Assembly: GCA_003963455.1 (NCBI GenBank)
Contig: RXJA01000155.1
Location: 1-64,000, forward strand
Length of the DNA: 64,000 nt
Origin: Hyphomicrobiales bacterium
GTDB taxonomy: Bacteria > Pseudomonadota > Alphaproteobacteria > Rhizobiales > Rhizobiaceae
Reading direction: 5' to 3'
The first letter of the stretch is position 1. Each line of letters starts with the position of its first letter. A program made the position numbers and the translations under genes. Shown piece after piece: positions 1-8,096 of the stretch. The notes under the pieces were generated by a model, which saw nothing but the letters and a program-made list of their open reading frames with translations, was not told the origin of the DNA and did no database searches.

Positions 1-162
1 CGCGGGAGGCGGGGCATGACGAGGAGAGTGACCGGAGCCTCGTCGAAAGAGAAATGCTGACTGGCTCTTAAATCGATACCTGAAAACTATCGCGGATCAT
101 TTATCGGCGCGCGATTCCGAGCCACGACATAACGCGTGGCCCCGGCTCTTTTCTTCGATTTG

Positions 163-1077
163 CTATGCAGCCGTTTTCCTTACCGACACATCGATGCCGC
201 TTTCGGGCCAGCTGTGTGCCTTGACGCTGTTGACGAAGGTTGATGTGGCTGGCGAAAAACGGCGCCCGGCAACAACTACAAGCGATACCTCTCGTCAAAC
301 CTCCGGATCGATAACGGGCCTGATCTGCAAGCCCGGGATGACGGCGCTGAATTCCGGAATGAAGCAGATGCCCAGCCCGCCCGAGACCATGTTTTGGATC
401 CAGTCTTCGCGTTCGCTGGCGTAGGAGATCCTGAGCTTGACACCGCGTTCATTGCAAAGGCCCGCAAGATAGTCGCGATATTCGCAGTTCAGGCGCCTGA
501 GATAGTTCTCGCCGTCGAGCTCGGAGATGGCGACATTGTCGTTGCGGGCCAGGCGATGGCCATTAGGAAACGCAAGCACGAACCGCTCGCGATAGAGCGG
601 CGTGACATCGAATCGCTCCGGAAAACTATTGCTGGACGCCATGATGGCGACATCGATCTCGCCCGCTTCCAGCAGCTGCGAGAGGGATGCCGGCACGCCC
701 TCGACAAGCTGCAGCTGGATGCCTTGCTGGCGCCGGTTGAAATCCGTCAATAGACCGGTAAATCGGCGCGGACCAATGGTGCACATCACCCCAACCTTGA
801 GATTTGCATTCTCGAGGCACAAGAACCTCGATGCTTCCTGGCGCACGCCGGTCACCTCGTCGAGGATCTGCTGAAATCTGGGGCGTAGCAAAGCGCCCAG
901 ATCCGTCAGGTGCGTCAAGTTCCTCTCGCGGCGAAACAACAGGCCGCCGACCTCATCCTCGAGCTGCTGGATGGCGCGCGACAGTGCCGGCTGGGTCACG
1001 TTGCACTTTTCGCCCGCGCGCGTGAAATTCCGAGTCTCGCAGACGGCCAGGAAGTAGCGGATGTGATGGATGTCCAT
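163..1077 (-). pseudogene. LysR-type transcriptional regulator with an in-frame stop
   Basis: The N-terminus (MDIHHIRYFLAV, then TRAGEKCNVTQPALSRAIQQLE) is a classic LysR winged helix-turn-helix. A substrate-binding domain with the usual IDVAIMAS and GGLGICFIPE stretches follows. The ORF-track version stops at 295 after IDPEV, giving about 260 aa, which is short for the family. Reading on in the same frame past that TGA gives REVSLVVVAGRRFSPATSTF and ends at TAG (163-165), for a total of about 304 codons, the normal length, and the added part resembles the usual LysR C-terminus. So a single nonsense codon removes the last helix and strand of the effector domain. It is either a recent pseudogene, a truncated but active regulator, or a sequencing error. 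The ORF-track start at 1770 is only an open-frame extension; 1077 is the conserved LysR start. Confidence 0.8.
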
Positions 1078-1271
1078 GCCGATTTGTCCCGCATTGCGAC
1101 GATGATTTTCGTGGCTTGGAACGTGCCGCAAAGCGTCTGTCCGCGCCAATGCGCTGCGGCTATTAAGTCGATAGCGATCGGTCATGAAGCCTGGCGGCGG
1201 ACGTGCTAAACTTCCCAAACGATGATGGCGAGCAAGCCGCTCGCCATCATGTCGGGTTCGATGTCGGCAGC

Positions 1272-1547
1272 TCAGTTGGCGCCGCCAAGCGCCTGCAGGT
1301 TGGCGCAGAATTCGGCATGCGGCTTGCTCATCGCAGCATCCTGGCATTCCTTCATCATCGCGCCCTGCTTGTCCTTCGCCATCGCGTCCCAAGCGGCCTT
1401 GAATTCGGCCTTGGGCTTCATTGTCTTCATGCTGGCGTCGGTGAAGAAGGGCTGCATGTTGGAGGGTTCGTCGAGCGCGCCGGCGAACGCAACGCCACCG
1501 AGCATGGAAAGTGCAAAGGCGCCGAGGCAGATAGCTTTGATATTCAT
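1272..1547 (-). CDS. small exported two-cysteine protein, copy 1
   Basis: 91 aa. Residues 1-22 are a signal peptide with a hydrophobic core and an AFA-type cleavage site. The mature part is helical and hydrophilic, with the motif FTDASMKTMKP near the start and two cysteines in KECQDAAMSKPHAEFCANL, ending ALGGAN. The start has a good ribosome site (GAAGGACC). I do not recognise a named family. It is clearly paralogous to the next gene (1742-2017): both share the FxTDAxMKTMKP block, the Cys spacing and the C-terminus. Periplasmic location is inferred. The neighbourhood (bufferin operon nearby) allows a metal or oxidative-stress role, but nothing in the sequence proves it. Confidence 0.8.
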   Translation of the reverse strand: MNIKAICLGAFALSMLGGVAFAGALDEPSNMQPFFTDASMKTMKPKAEFKAAWDAMAKDKQGAMMKECQDAAMSKPHAEFCANLQALGGAN

Positions 1548-1741
1548 GGTGAGGTCCTTCTCTGGAGTTTGTGCGATCGCCCAATCGACGACCGCTCTGG
1601 TGACCGGCAGCTTTTTGGAACTTTGTTGTTCCTGCTCGCCGAGATCGACTTTGCTTCACTCGGCGTTCAACTTGCCAATGCCCTTCGCGAATGGAGTTTA
1701 TGCCGGTTCTGCATCCCCACAGATGCTTGGCGGTCCAGCCG

Positions 1742-2017
1742 CTAGTTGGCACCGCCCAAGGCCAGGACATTGGCGCAGAATTGTGGGTGGGGCTTGCGCA
1801 TCGCCGGGTCTTCGCATGCCTTCGTCATCTGTGCCCGGTCATGCTTCGACAGGGCGAACCAGGCTTTCTTGAATCCGGCCATCGGTTTCATCGTCTTCAT
1901 TGTGGCGTCCGTGTAGAACGTCGGCAGTGCAGCGAGGTCGGTGAACGGGTTGGCGGACGCCGGGTTCGCACCAAAGGCGACGGCAAACACAGCCACGCAG
2001 GCAAGCTTTCTTCTCAT
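1742..2017 (-). CDS. small exported two-cysteine protein, copy 2
   Basis: 91 aa, the tandem paralogue of the protein at 1272-1547. It has a signal peptide (MRRKLACVAVFAVAFG...ASA), then FYTDATMKTMKPMAGF and KACEDPAMRKPHPQFCANV, ending ALGGAN. I chose ATG 2017 because AGGAGA lies 8 bases upstream; the longer ORFs reaching 2377 and 2765 are unsupported extensions. It is transcribed leftward and divergently from the patatin-like gene at 2220; the 2018-2219 gap should hold both promoters, but none could be placed with confidence. The 1548-1741 gap to copy 1 shows no gene, so the two could be one transcript. Confidence 0.8.
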   Translation of the reverse strand: MRRKLACVAVFAVAFGANPASANPFTDLAALPTFYTDATMKTMKPMAGFKKAWFALSKHDRAQMTKACEDPAMRKPHPQFCANVLALGGAN

Positions 2018-2219
2018 CGTTGATCTCCTTTGCACTCCGGGCGCGGCTTGGGTGAACGGCGCCAGCCTGATCGGGAACAGAGTGCGGCGCGCGACGACGG
2101 GCAGCCAATGCAATCTGCCTATGGACTTCATGCCACCTTGGCATTTCGGCTGAACAAGAAGATGCGGCAGTCTCTCTCCAATCGCCCTTGCCGGCGACCT
2201 TGGGGATGGAGACCAGATC

Positions 2220-3071
2220 ATGCTTGCCCAGTCCGAAGTGAGAACAGTCGCAGTCGCCACGCCAACAGCGCATCTTGGTGTCGAAGACCGGACGATCGAC
2301 ATCGTGCTGGCAAACGACGCGCATGCTGCTTTCGTCTGGGGTGTGCTCGATCGGCTGCTGGATGAGCCGAACTGCAACGTGAGCGGCGTTACCGCGTCGG
2401 GCTTCGCGGCGATGCAAGCGGCGGTCTTTGCCTATGGGCTGAGCGTCGGCGGCAGGCGCGGAGCGCGGACGGCGCTTGCCAATTTCTGGCGGCGCGTCAG
2501 CCACGCCTCGATGTTCGCCATCGACAGAACGAGCCTGCTGCGCTCGATGCTGGAACAGTCGATCGACCTCAAGCGGATCCGCGACGAAGACTGCCCGGTG
2601 AAACTGGACGTCGTAGCCGTCAACGCCCGCAGCGACGCTTTGAAGATATTTTCGGGCAGGCAGTTGTCGATCGACGCGATCGTGGCGGCAGCCACTGTTC
2701 CGTTCCTGTCCGCAGCCGTTGAAATCGACGGCGACTTCTATTGGGGCGATGGCGACGTCTCGCAATTGCCGACCGAGTTATCGACCGGAGCCCGCCATCG
2801 TCTGATGGTCACGGGCAAGCCGTCGATATCCATGGCGCGGTGTCCGGATCGCAGCCTCACCTCTACCCATTGTGCGACCGGATGCGCCGCGGTTCACACG
2901 GTCTTCGACAGCCAATATCGGGCTGCAGCTCCGCTGCTTCTGAGACCCTGGATCGACTGGGGCGAGCTGACTGACGTTCGCGACAGGGGGCGGCAAACTG
3001 CTGAAGACTGGCTTACGGCCGATCCTTCACGCGCCGACGAGCGCCCGGCCTTCGACTGCAGAACCCAATAG
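2220..3071 (+). CDS. degenerate patatin-like protein, catalytic motifs lost
   Basis: 283 aa. The overall pattern follows bacterial patatin-like phospholipases: FVWGVLDRLL, YGLSVGGRRGARTALANFWRRVS, SIDLKRIRDEDCPVKLDVVAVNAR and a GRQTAEDWL-type end. The three catalytic elements are damaged. The glycine-rich oxyanion loop (GGGAHGAF in active relatives) reads ANDAHAAF, the GTSAG nucleophile elbow reads GVTASG, and the DGG/DGA aspartate motif reads GDGDVS. The middle (from SISMARCPDRS) also departs from the family. So this is a pseudo-enzyme or a decaying gene that still has an open frame. The start ATG has GGAG about 8 bases upstream. A strong terminator follows (3134-3166). Confidence 0.65.
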   Translation: MLAQSEVRTVAVATPTAHLGVEDRTIDIVLANDAHAAFVWGVLDRLLDEPNCNVSGVTASGFAAMQAAVFAYGLSVGGRRGARTALANFWRRVSHASMFAIDRTSLLRSMLEQSIDLKRIRDEDCPVKLDVVAVNARSDALKIFSGRQLSIDAIVAAATVPFLSAAVEIDGDFYWGDGDVSQLPTELSTGARHRLMVTGKPSISMARCPDRSLTSTHCATGCAAVHTVFDSQYRAAAPLLLRPWIDWGELTDVRDRGRQTAEDWLTADPSRADERPAFDCRTQ

Positions 3072-3133
3072 ATCTAGGCGCTTCCCTCCCGCCTAGCCGC
3101 GCCTGCCTCGCATACTCCCGAACGCAGGCGCCG

Positions 3134-3166
3134 GGCCCTCCGGTTCCCCGGCCGGAGGGCCTTTTT
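3134..3166 (+). terminator. intrinsic terminator after the patatin-like gene
   Basis: Perfect 10-bp stem GGCCCTCCGG / CCGGAGGGCC with a short loop, followed directly by TTTTT. It separates the patatin-like gene from the bufferin operon, so the operon at 3312 must have its own promoter in 3167-3311. I could not place one with confidence. Confidence 0.9.
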
Positions 3167-3311
3167 CGCACTGCTCTCCAGAACATAGTGGCCGCGTATC
3201 AATTCTATGCCGAGACAGCATTTCAGCTCGGCATCACGATCGGAGAGACTGATCTGCAGACGGGCCTCGAGGCCGGTCTTCCACTCGAAACGCCAACCAG
3301 GAGACACGCCT

Positions 3312-3581
3312 GTGATCAACACCAAGACCCTCATCGGATCGGCCCTTGCGGCCGCCACCACGCTCGCCGCGACGGCGGCATACAGCGGCCCGGCCGCCAA
3401 GCCCGGCTTCGCCTTCGAAAAATGCTACGGCGTCGTCAAGGCCGGCCAGAACGACTGCCAGACCGCGACGCATTCCTGCGCAGGCACTTCCACCGCCGAC
3501 AACCAGCCGGATTCCTGGCTCTACGTGCCCGCCGGCAGCTGCGCCAAGATCACCGGCGGCAGCGATAAGCCGAAGGCCTGA
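3312..3581 (+). CDS. bufA: bufferin precursor BufA (DUF2282)
   Basis: 89 aa. Residues 1-25 are a signal peptide ([18 protein letters not shown]). The mature peptide carries the four-cysteine signature of the DUF2282 family: [14 protein letters not shown], then HSCAG and GSCAK. Family members (bufferins) are ribosomally made peptides whose cysteines are converted to copper-binding thiooxazole groups by the DUF692 enzyme, and the product is exported to buffer copper. That is family knowledge, not seen here. I chose GTG 3312 because AGGAGA sits 7 bases upstream and the signal peptide starts there; the ORF-track start at 3207 is out of context. It is the first gene of the four-gene operon 3312-5918. 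Confidence 0.85.
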   Translation: MINTKTLIGSALAAATTLAATAAYSGPAAKPGFAFEKCYGVVKAGQNDCQTATHSCAGTSTADNQPDSWLYVPAGSCAKITGGSDKPKA

Positions 3582-3626
3582 CCAACCTTCCACCTCGAGC
3601 TAACCAGATTAGAATGGAGGAGACCG

Positions 3627-4661
3627 ATGTCCGTCATGTTTTCACCTCTCGCAATCCCCGCATCGGCGGGTATCGGTCTTCGCTCGCCTCACATCGCCGA
3701 GATGCTCACGCGGCGCCCTTCGGCTGGCTGGCTCGAGGTCCACGCCGAGAACTACATGGGTGACGGCGCTGGCGTCGAGGCGCTGAAAAGGCTGCGCCAG
3801 ATCTACCCGCTGTCCGTGCACGGCGTCGGCCTGTCGCTCGGCAGCGCGCAAGGCCTGGATCGCGATCATCTGGAGCGACTGCGCAAGGTCTGTGAGCGCT
3901 TCCAGCCCGATCTCGTTTCCGAGCATCTGGCCTGGAGCGTCGCCGACGGCGCCTATCTCAACGACCTGTTGCCGCTGCGCTATGACGAAGAGGCGCTGGC
4001 GGTCGTTGCCCGCAATGTCGAGACGCTCCAGGACACGCTGAAGCGGCAGGTGCTGATCGAAAACCTGTCAGCCTACCTGGCGTTCGCCGACTCCTCGATG
4101 AACGAGGCCGAATTTTTGGCGGCGCTGGTAGCGCAGACGGGTTGCGGCTTGCTGCTCGACGTCAACAACGTCCACGTTTCCGCGCACAACCTGCAATATG
4201 ACGCCAAGGCTTTCATCGACGCTTTGCCTGCTGAGGCTATCGGCGAAATCCACCTTGCCGGTCATGCGACCAACCAGGTCGGGACCGACACCGTGCTGAT
4301 CGACGATCACGGCTCGCGCGTGCCGCCAGTGGTCTGGGCCCTCTACCGGCATGCCATAGAGCGGCTCGGGCCGCGCCCAACCTTGATCGAGTGGGACACC
4401 GACGTTCCCGTTCTTGATGTGCTGCTTGGCGAAGCGATGTGGGCCGACATGCTGACCGCGTCGATCATGTTCAACCGCGGGCAAGCTGTCCGACGCGGGC
4501 AGCCGACCGAAGGCCGGGCGAAGCCAGTCTCCCTTTCTGTCGAATGCGAAACGAGGACCAGCATGCCTGTCCTTGCGGCGTTTGCGGCCGCCAGATCCGC
4601 CAGACCGTCCGCTTCCTCGGCGCTGCCCTCGCTCGAGGAGATGTACCATGCTGCCGCTTGA
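3627..4661 (+). CDS. bufB: bufferin-modifying enzyme BufB (DUF692, MbnB-like)
   Basis: 344 aa. This is a DUF692 TIM-barrel of the MbnB type, a multinuclear iron oxygenase that modifies cysteines of the precursor peptide. Candidate metal ligands fall in LEVHAENY, SVHGVG, SEHLAW, LIENLSAY, LDVNNVHVSAHN, EIHLAGH, DDHGSRV and IEWDTDVP, in family order. The core ends near residue 275 (LDVLLGEA). About 70 further residues, low in complexity and rich in Ala, Arg and Ser, make it longer than the usual 280 aa. GGAGGA lies 5 bases before the ATG. The gene overlaps bufC by 14 nt, so translational coupling is likely. The long tail could be real or a product of a lost earlier stop. Confidence 0.88.
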   Translation: MSVMFSPLAIPASAGIGLRSPHIAEMLTRRPSAGWLEVHAENYMGDGAGVEALKRLRQIYPLSVHGVGLSLGSAQGLDRDHLERLRKVCERFQPDLVSEHLAWSVADGAYLNDLLPLRYDEEALAVVARNVETLQDTLKRQVLIENLSAYLAFADSSMNEAEFLAALVAQTGCGLLLDVNNVHVSAHNLQYDAKAFIDALPAEAIGEIHLAGHATNQVGTDTVLIDDHGSRVPPVVWALYRHAIERLGPRPTLIEWDTDVPVLDVLLGEAMWADMLTASIMFNRGQAVRRGQPTEGRAKPVSLSVECETRTSMPVLAAFAAARSARPSASSALPSLEEMYHAAA

Positions 4662-5445
4662 GCACCTGCAGACCAACATGGCGCGCGCCGTGCTGGCCAT
4701 GGAACCGACGATCGCCGCGAAAGCGCTGACTGCCGGCAAGGCCGATCCGCTGGCACGCTTGCGCATCTACCAGAACAACACCCGCAGTTCGCTGACCGCC
4801 GCGCTGATGGCGGTGTTTCCGGTCACGGTCCGCCTGGTCGACGAACGTTTCTTCCGCTACGCAGCGAGCGAGTTCATTCGACGCCATCCGCCGGCGGAAT
4901 CTCGGCTGGCGCGCTATGGCGCCGGCTTCCCGCGCTTCCTCAAGTCGATCGACACGCTATCCGACATGCCGATCGTCGCTGAAACGGCGCGGCTCGAATG
5001 GGCCATCGCCGAAGCGCTCGATGCGGCTTGCTTGCCACCTCGTCGTCTCGCAGACTTCGAGAATATGGATCTGGGCACTTCTCCCGACATCCTGGTGCAG
5101 CCATCGCTCAGGCTCATCGTTTCGCATTGGTCGATCCTGTCCGTATGGACGGCGCATCAGCAGGACGCCACCGACCGACATAGCGGCTGGACAAGACGCG
5201 CCGAACGCGTGGCGCTGTGGCGAGCGGGAGACAGCATCCGGCTCGTTCAGCTCGATCGCGCGAACTTCGCATTCCTGCACTCCTTGAAGCATGGCCTCGG
5301 CCTTGAGCATGCCGCCGGCCGCGCGCTGGCGCTCGATCCGGGTTTCGATCTTGTATCCGCGCTCGTGCGCCTTTTCGGCGACGGGCTCGTCACCAATGTG
5401 CGAGCCGTCGCGAACTCCCACTCAAACTCATGGAGACAATCATGA
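4648..5445 (+). CDS. bufC: bufferin partner protein BufC (DUF2063)
   Basis: 265 aa. The N-terminal half is the DUF2063 helical domain (RLRIYQNNTRSSLTAALMAVFPVTVRLV, then FRYAASEFIRRHPP and RYGAGFPRFL). The C-terminal half is the variable domain of the family. DUF2063 proteins work with DUF692 enzymes, like MbnC with MbnB, and are thought to present the precursor peptide. ATG 4648 has GAGGAG 7 bases upstream and overlaps bufB; the ORF-track start at 4573 lies inside bufB. Its TGA overlaps the bufD ATG. Confidence 0.88.
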   Translation: MLPLEHLQTNMARAVLAMEPTIAAKALTAGKADPLARLRIYQNNTRSSLTAALMAVFPVTVRLVDERFFRYAASEFIRRHPPAESRLARYGAGFPRFLKSIDTLSDMPIVAETARLEWAIAEALDAACLPPRRLADFENMDLGTSPDILVQPSLRLIVSHWSILSVWTAHQQDATDRHSGWTRRAERVALWRAGDSIRLVQLDRANFAFLHSLKHGLGLEHAAGRALALDPGFDLVSALVRLFGDGLVTNVRAVANSHSNSWRQS

Positions 5446-5918
5446 CCGCAATGTCAGAACATTCTTCGTCCGCCCCCGCCGGCCTTGTCGGCCTCTACAG
5501 GCGCATCATCAAGCTGCCCGAACATATTCCGTTTTCGCTCGTCCAACTCGCCGCTCGCGGCGCGGTGGCGCATGTCTTCTGGCAGTCGGCCCAGAGCAAG
5601 CTTGCGTCCTGGCCAGTGACGCTGCAGCTATTCGCCAACGAATACAATTTGCCATTCATCGACCCGTCGATTGCGGCGCCTCTGGCGACGACGGCGGAAA
5701 TCACAGGTTCGGTGTTGATCTTCCTTGGCCTGTTCTCGCGCCTCGCAGCCTTGATGCTGCTCGGCGTCGTCTCCGTCATCCAGATCTTCGTCTATCCGGA
5801 GAACTGGGCCGAGCATTTGCTCTGGGCCTCGTTGCTGCTTCTGGTGCTGACACGCGGCGCCGGCGTCTTTTCGCTCGACCACGTTGCCGAGCTGACCCTT
5901 TCAGCATCCAGAAAATAG
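5442..5918 (+). CDS. bufD: BufD-like DoxX-family membrane protein
   Basis: 158 aa with about four hydrophobic helices, including the block LATTAEITGSVLIFLGLFSRLAALMLLGVVSVIQIFVYP typical of DoxX. The start overlaps the bufC stop as ATGA, with GGAG just upstream, so it is the last gene of the bufABCD set. DoxX proteins in bufferin loci are an inner-membrane accessory of unknown exact role. The organisation (precursor, DUF692, DUF2063, DoxX) matches described bufferin operons. Confidence 0.85.
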   Translation: MTAMSEHSSSAPAGLVGLYRRIIKLPEHIPFSLVQLAARGAVAHVFWQSAQSKLASWPVTLQLFANEYNLPFIDPSIAAPLATTAEITGSVLIFLGLFSRLAALMLLGVVSVIQIFVYPENWAEHLLWASLLLLVLTRGAGVFSLDHVAELTLSASRK

Positions 5919-5944
5919 ACATTCCGGCCAGCTGGAAACGGACG

Positions 5945-6652
5945 ATGCGCATCTTCATCGTTCACGCTCACCCTGAGCCCAGCAGCTTCAACGGCGCGCT
6001 GACGCGCGCGGCTGAGCAAGCGCTGGTTGCGGTCGGGCACGAGGTCGCTATCTCCGACCTTTATGCAATGGGCTTCAATCCGGTGTCGGATCGCCGCAAC
6101 TTCACGACCGTGCGCGACGCGAACTACTATCGCCAGCAGGCTGAAGAGGCGAATGCCGCCGTTCACGACGGATTTGCCCCCGACATCCAGGCGGAGATGG
6201 ACAAGCTTTTCTGGTGCGACGCCTTGATCCTCCAGTTTCCGCTCTGGTGGTTCGGGCTGCCGGCGATTCTCAAGGGCTGGGTTGACCGCGTGTTCGCATC
6301 GGGTGGCCGCATCTATGGCGGCGGCAAATGGTATGATCGCGGTGTCTTCGCCGGAAAACGCGCGATGTGTTCCGTCACAATCGGCGGTCCGCCGCCGATC
6401 TATTCCGACCGAGGGCTGAACGGGCCGATCGGTTCGACCCTGTTTCCGATCAACCACGGGATGCTCTATTTTGTCGGCTTTACCGTGATCGAGCCTTTCC
6501 TTGTGCACGCGCCAGCGCGCATCAGCGATGCCGAGCGCCAGATGTGGCTCGATCGTTATCGCAACCGCGTCCTCAGCCTCGCACATGCCCCCACGATCGT
6601 GTATCCGAAGCTGGCAGATTTCGACGACACCCATGTTCTGAAGTCTGGTTGA
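5945..6652 (+). CDS. NAD(P)H-dependent quinone oxidoreductase, flavodoxin fold
   Basis: 235 aa. The flavin-binding start MRIFIVHAHPEPSSFNGALT, the FPLWWFGLPAILKGWVDRVF block and GRIYGGGKWYDRGVFAGKRA are typical of the NQO1/MdaB/KefF flavodoxin-like family, which reduces quinones by two electrons with FMN or FAD. It lies 26 bases after bufD and may be co-transcribed; whether it belongs to the copper response is inference. I chose ATG 5945 because the fold begins there; the ORF-track start at 5291 lies inside bufC. It is the last host protein gene before the prophage. Confidence 0.88.
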   Translation: MRIFIVHAHPEPSSFNGALTRAAEQALVAVGHEVAISDLYAMGFNPVSDRRNFTTVRDANYYRQQAEEANAAVHDGFAPDIQAEMDKLFWCDALILQFPLWWFGLPAILKGWVDRVFASGGRIYGGGKWYDRGVFAGKRAMCSVTIGGPPPIYSDRGLNGPIGSTLFPINHGMLYFVGFTVIEPFLVHAPARISDAERQMWLDRYRNRVLSLAHAPTIVYPKLADFDDTHVLKSG

Positions 6653-6711
6653 CCTAATGGGCGCGGGCCTTCGCCTGCCAGAAGCATCAGCGAGTTCAAA
6701 GGAAAAAAGGC

Positions 6712-6786
<75 letters not shown>

Positions 6787-6885
6787 GACGGGCGCTGTTT
6801 CCTTGATTTCTGCGGTTTCGTCAACAGGGCAATTGCAGTTTGTTGCAGAACATAGCGGAACCTTGCGAGAACACCCCGTACCGAG

Positions 6886-6904
6886 TGGCCCACTGCTGCA
6901 CCAG
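6886..6904. repeat. 19-bp direct repeat near attL, possible integrase arm site
   Basis: TGGCCCACTGCTGCACCAG recurs exactly at 59290-59308 in the 3' end of the integrase gene. In the circular phage the two copies would flank the att core in the same orientation, about 100 bp on one side and 55 bp on the other, as arm-type integrase sites do. The rest of 6787-6958 holds no gene that I can support. Confidence 0.55.
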
Positions 6905-6958
6905 TTTGTTCGAGAGACGTTCCGCCTTCCGCGACGATAGATGCATAGGAGATGATGG

Positions 6959-7288
6959 ATGCCTGAGCGAGTTCAGTTGAAGCGAGCCAAGGGCTGGCGG
7001 ATGCCGGACGACACTATCAAAGTCGACCGCTCCACAATCTGGGGTAACAACTGCCCCGTGGCGGACTACGGCAGCGCGGAGATGGCGGTGCTTATGTTCG
7101 AGCATGATCTGGATAAGTTCATGTGCTTCCACCCGGAAAAGTATGACACGTACATCAAGCCGCTGATCGGAAAGAATCTCGCCTGCTGGTGCAAGCCCGG
7201 CGCGCCATGCCATGCCGATGTGCTGCTTCGCGAGGCAGCGATTTATGGCGAATGGCTGACTTCAAAAGAGACCGAGGAAGCCCCATGA
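6959..7288 (+). CDS. DUF4326 domain protein
   Basis: 109 aa. RVQLKRAKGWRMPDDTIKVDRST at the start and GKNLACWCKPGAPCHADVLL near the end are the hallmarks of DUF4326, a small phage and prophage family with a conserved CWC...CHAD cysteine/histidine cluster that may bind a metal. Its function is unknown. AGGAG lies upstream of the ATG. It is the first phage gene after attL and begins a rightward set of overlapping small genes (6959-7963). Confidence 0.8.
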   Translation: MPERVQLKRAKGWRMPDDTIKVDRSTIWGNNCPVADYGSAEMAVLMFEHDLDKFMCFHPEKYDTYIKPLIGKNLACWCKPGAPCHADVLLREAAIYGEWLTSKETEEAP

Positions 7289-7425
7289 CCGAGACGCCTA
7301 TACCAGAGGATATCCGCAAGGCTACTCTGGCTGCAACCAATAGGGCGACCACCGAGGCGCCAGAAGGATTTGAGCAGTTCAATGCTTGGTGCGCGCTGTC
7401 AGAGGCAACGGGAACCCCGGCATGA
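7285..7425 (+). CDS. small hypothetical protein (46 aa)
   Basis: The ATG overlaps the previous stop (ATGA) and its stop overlaps the next start (ATGA), so it is read by coupling. The sequence is acidic and polar (MTETPIPEDIRKATLAATNR), with no motif recognised. The ORF-track start at 7189 lies inside the DUF4326 gene. Confidence 0.65.
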   Translation: MTETPIPEDIRKATLAATNRATTEAPEGFEQFNAWCALSEATGTPA

Positions 7426-7526
7426 TCCTCATCGCGAGCATATGCACTGGCATCGTTTCGGGAGCGCTGGGTGGTTTTCTGTACTGCGCAATGGGATCGT
7501 GGTGGACAGCATATGGACGACGCTGA
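7422..7526 (+). CDS. 34-aa single-span membrane peptide
   Basis: Too short for the ORF track. It starts by an ATGA overlap at 7422 and reads MILIASICTGIVSGALGGFLYC..., which is one hydrophobic helix with a short basic end (GRR). Translational coupling on both sides (the next ATG is at 7513) supports a real gene. The function is unknown; small phage membrane peptides often tune lysis or exclusion. Confidence 0.55.
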   Translation: MILIASICTGIVSGALGGFLYCAMGSWWTAYGRR

Positions 7527-7794
7527 GAAGGAATTACGGCACGCCATCACCGACGAAGTGATAGCGGCCTACAAGGAAGGCTATAATGGCGTGATGACCA
7601 ACTTCCCAATCTACCGGGACCCAACCAAGGAAGCGACGCGTCAAGGGCTGGCGAAGGCCTTCGCCGCGTTCACCAAAATCCATTCTCTCCCTTCGATCAC
7701 GAGAGCGCGTCGGGATGGCGCACTCCGAGATCGGAGACACCATGGAAGCGAAACGGGAAAGACGCAGGCGCGACCTGCGGAGAATGAAAGCTAA
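7513..7794 (+). CDS. hypothetical phage protein (93 aa)
   Basis: ATG 7513 lies within the end of the membrane peptide gene. The protein begins MDDAEKELRHAITDEVIAAY, a helical start seen in many small phage proteins, and its end is arginine-rich. It overlaps the next gene by 53 nt. No family recognised. Confidence 0.6.
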   Translation: MDDAEKELRHAITDEVIAAYKEGYNGVMTNFPIYRDPTKEATRQGLAKAFAAFTKIHSLPSITRARRDGALRDRRHHGSETGKTQARPAENES

Positions 7795-7963
7795 AGCCGC
7801 ACGTCTTGCCAAACGCAACGGCGGTGATTGGAGCAAGCTCTACAACCATCTAGCGTTCTGCTCTCGGGCATGTTGCGGCAATCCGCGTCGGAGCTTTTGG
7901 TATTCAGCCGAGGAACAGCTTACGATGCAGGAGCGCCGATTTCTCGCTGAGCCGTTAGACTAG
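7742..7963 (+). CDS. hypothetical basic protein with two close cysteines (73 aa)
   Basis: MEAKRERRRRDLRRMKAKAARLAK is strongly basic and helical. Then follow FCSRACCGNPRR, with three cysteines within four residues, and a polar end. GGAGA precedes ATG 7742, so I prefer it over the ORF-track start 7715. It may bind nucleic acid or a metal. It is the last rightward gene of the left-end set, converging on the leftward block and overlapping the opposite gene at 7920 by 44 nt. Confidence 0.6.
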   Translation: MEAKRERRRRDLRRMKAKAARLAKRNGGDWSKLYNHLAFCSRACCGNPRRSFWYSAEEQLTMQERRFLAEPLD

Positions 7964-8096
7964 CCTGCAACCGCCTCTGCGCTTCTTTCCGCCAATGCAG
8001 CCGCTCGCCTTCATCGAGAGCACCCCAAACCCCGCCCGCGCTATCGAGTTGGTGCAGCCATCGGGCGAGTTCATCGACCTGACCGAAGGCGGTCAT
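7920..8096 (-). CDS. hypothetical protein (58 aa), end of leftward block
   Basis: MTAFGQVDELARWLHQLDS... is helical and starts by an ATGA overlap with the gene at 8093-8266. It is the promoter-distal end of the long leftward operon. Another start at 8120 (MDNRTASE) is possible but lacks a ribosome site. No family recognised. Confidence 0.6.
   Translation of the reverse strand: MTAFGQVDELARWLHQLDSAGGVWGALDEGERLHWRKEAQRRLQASLTAQREIGAPAS

Noticed and set aside
6787-6958. Possible full integrase remnant at the left end
   Set aside because: Only 19 bp match the integrase 3' end; flanking bases do not align, so an arm-type site is the simpler reading.
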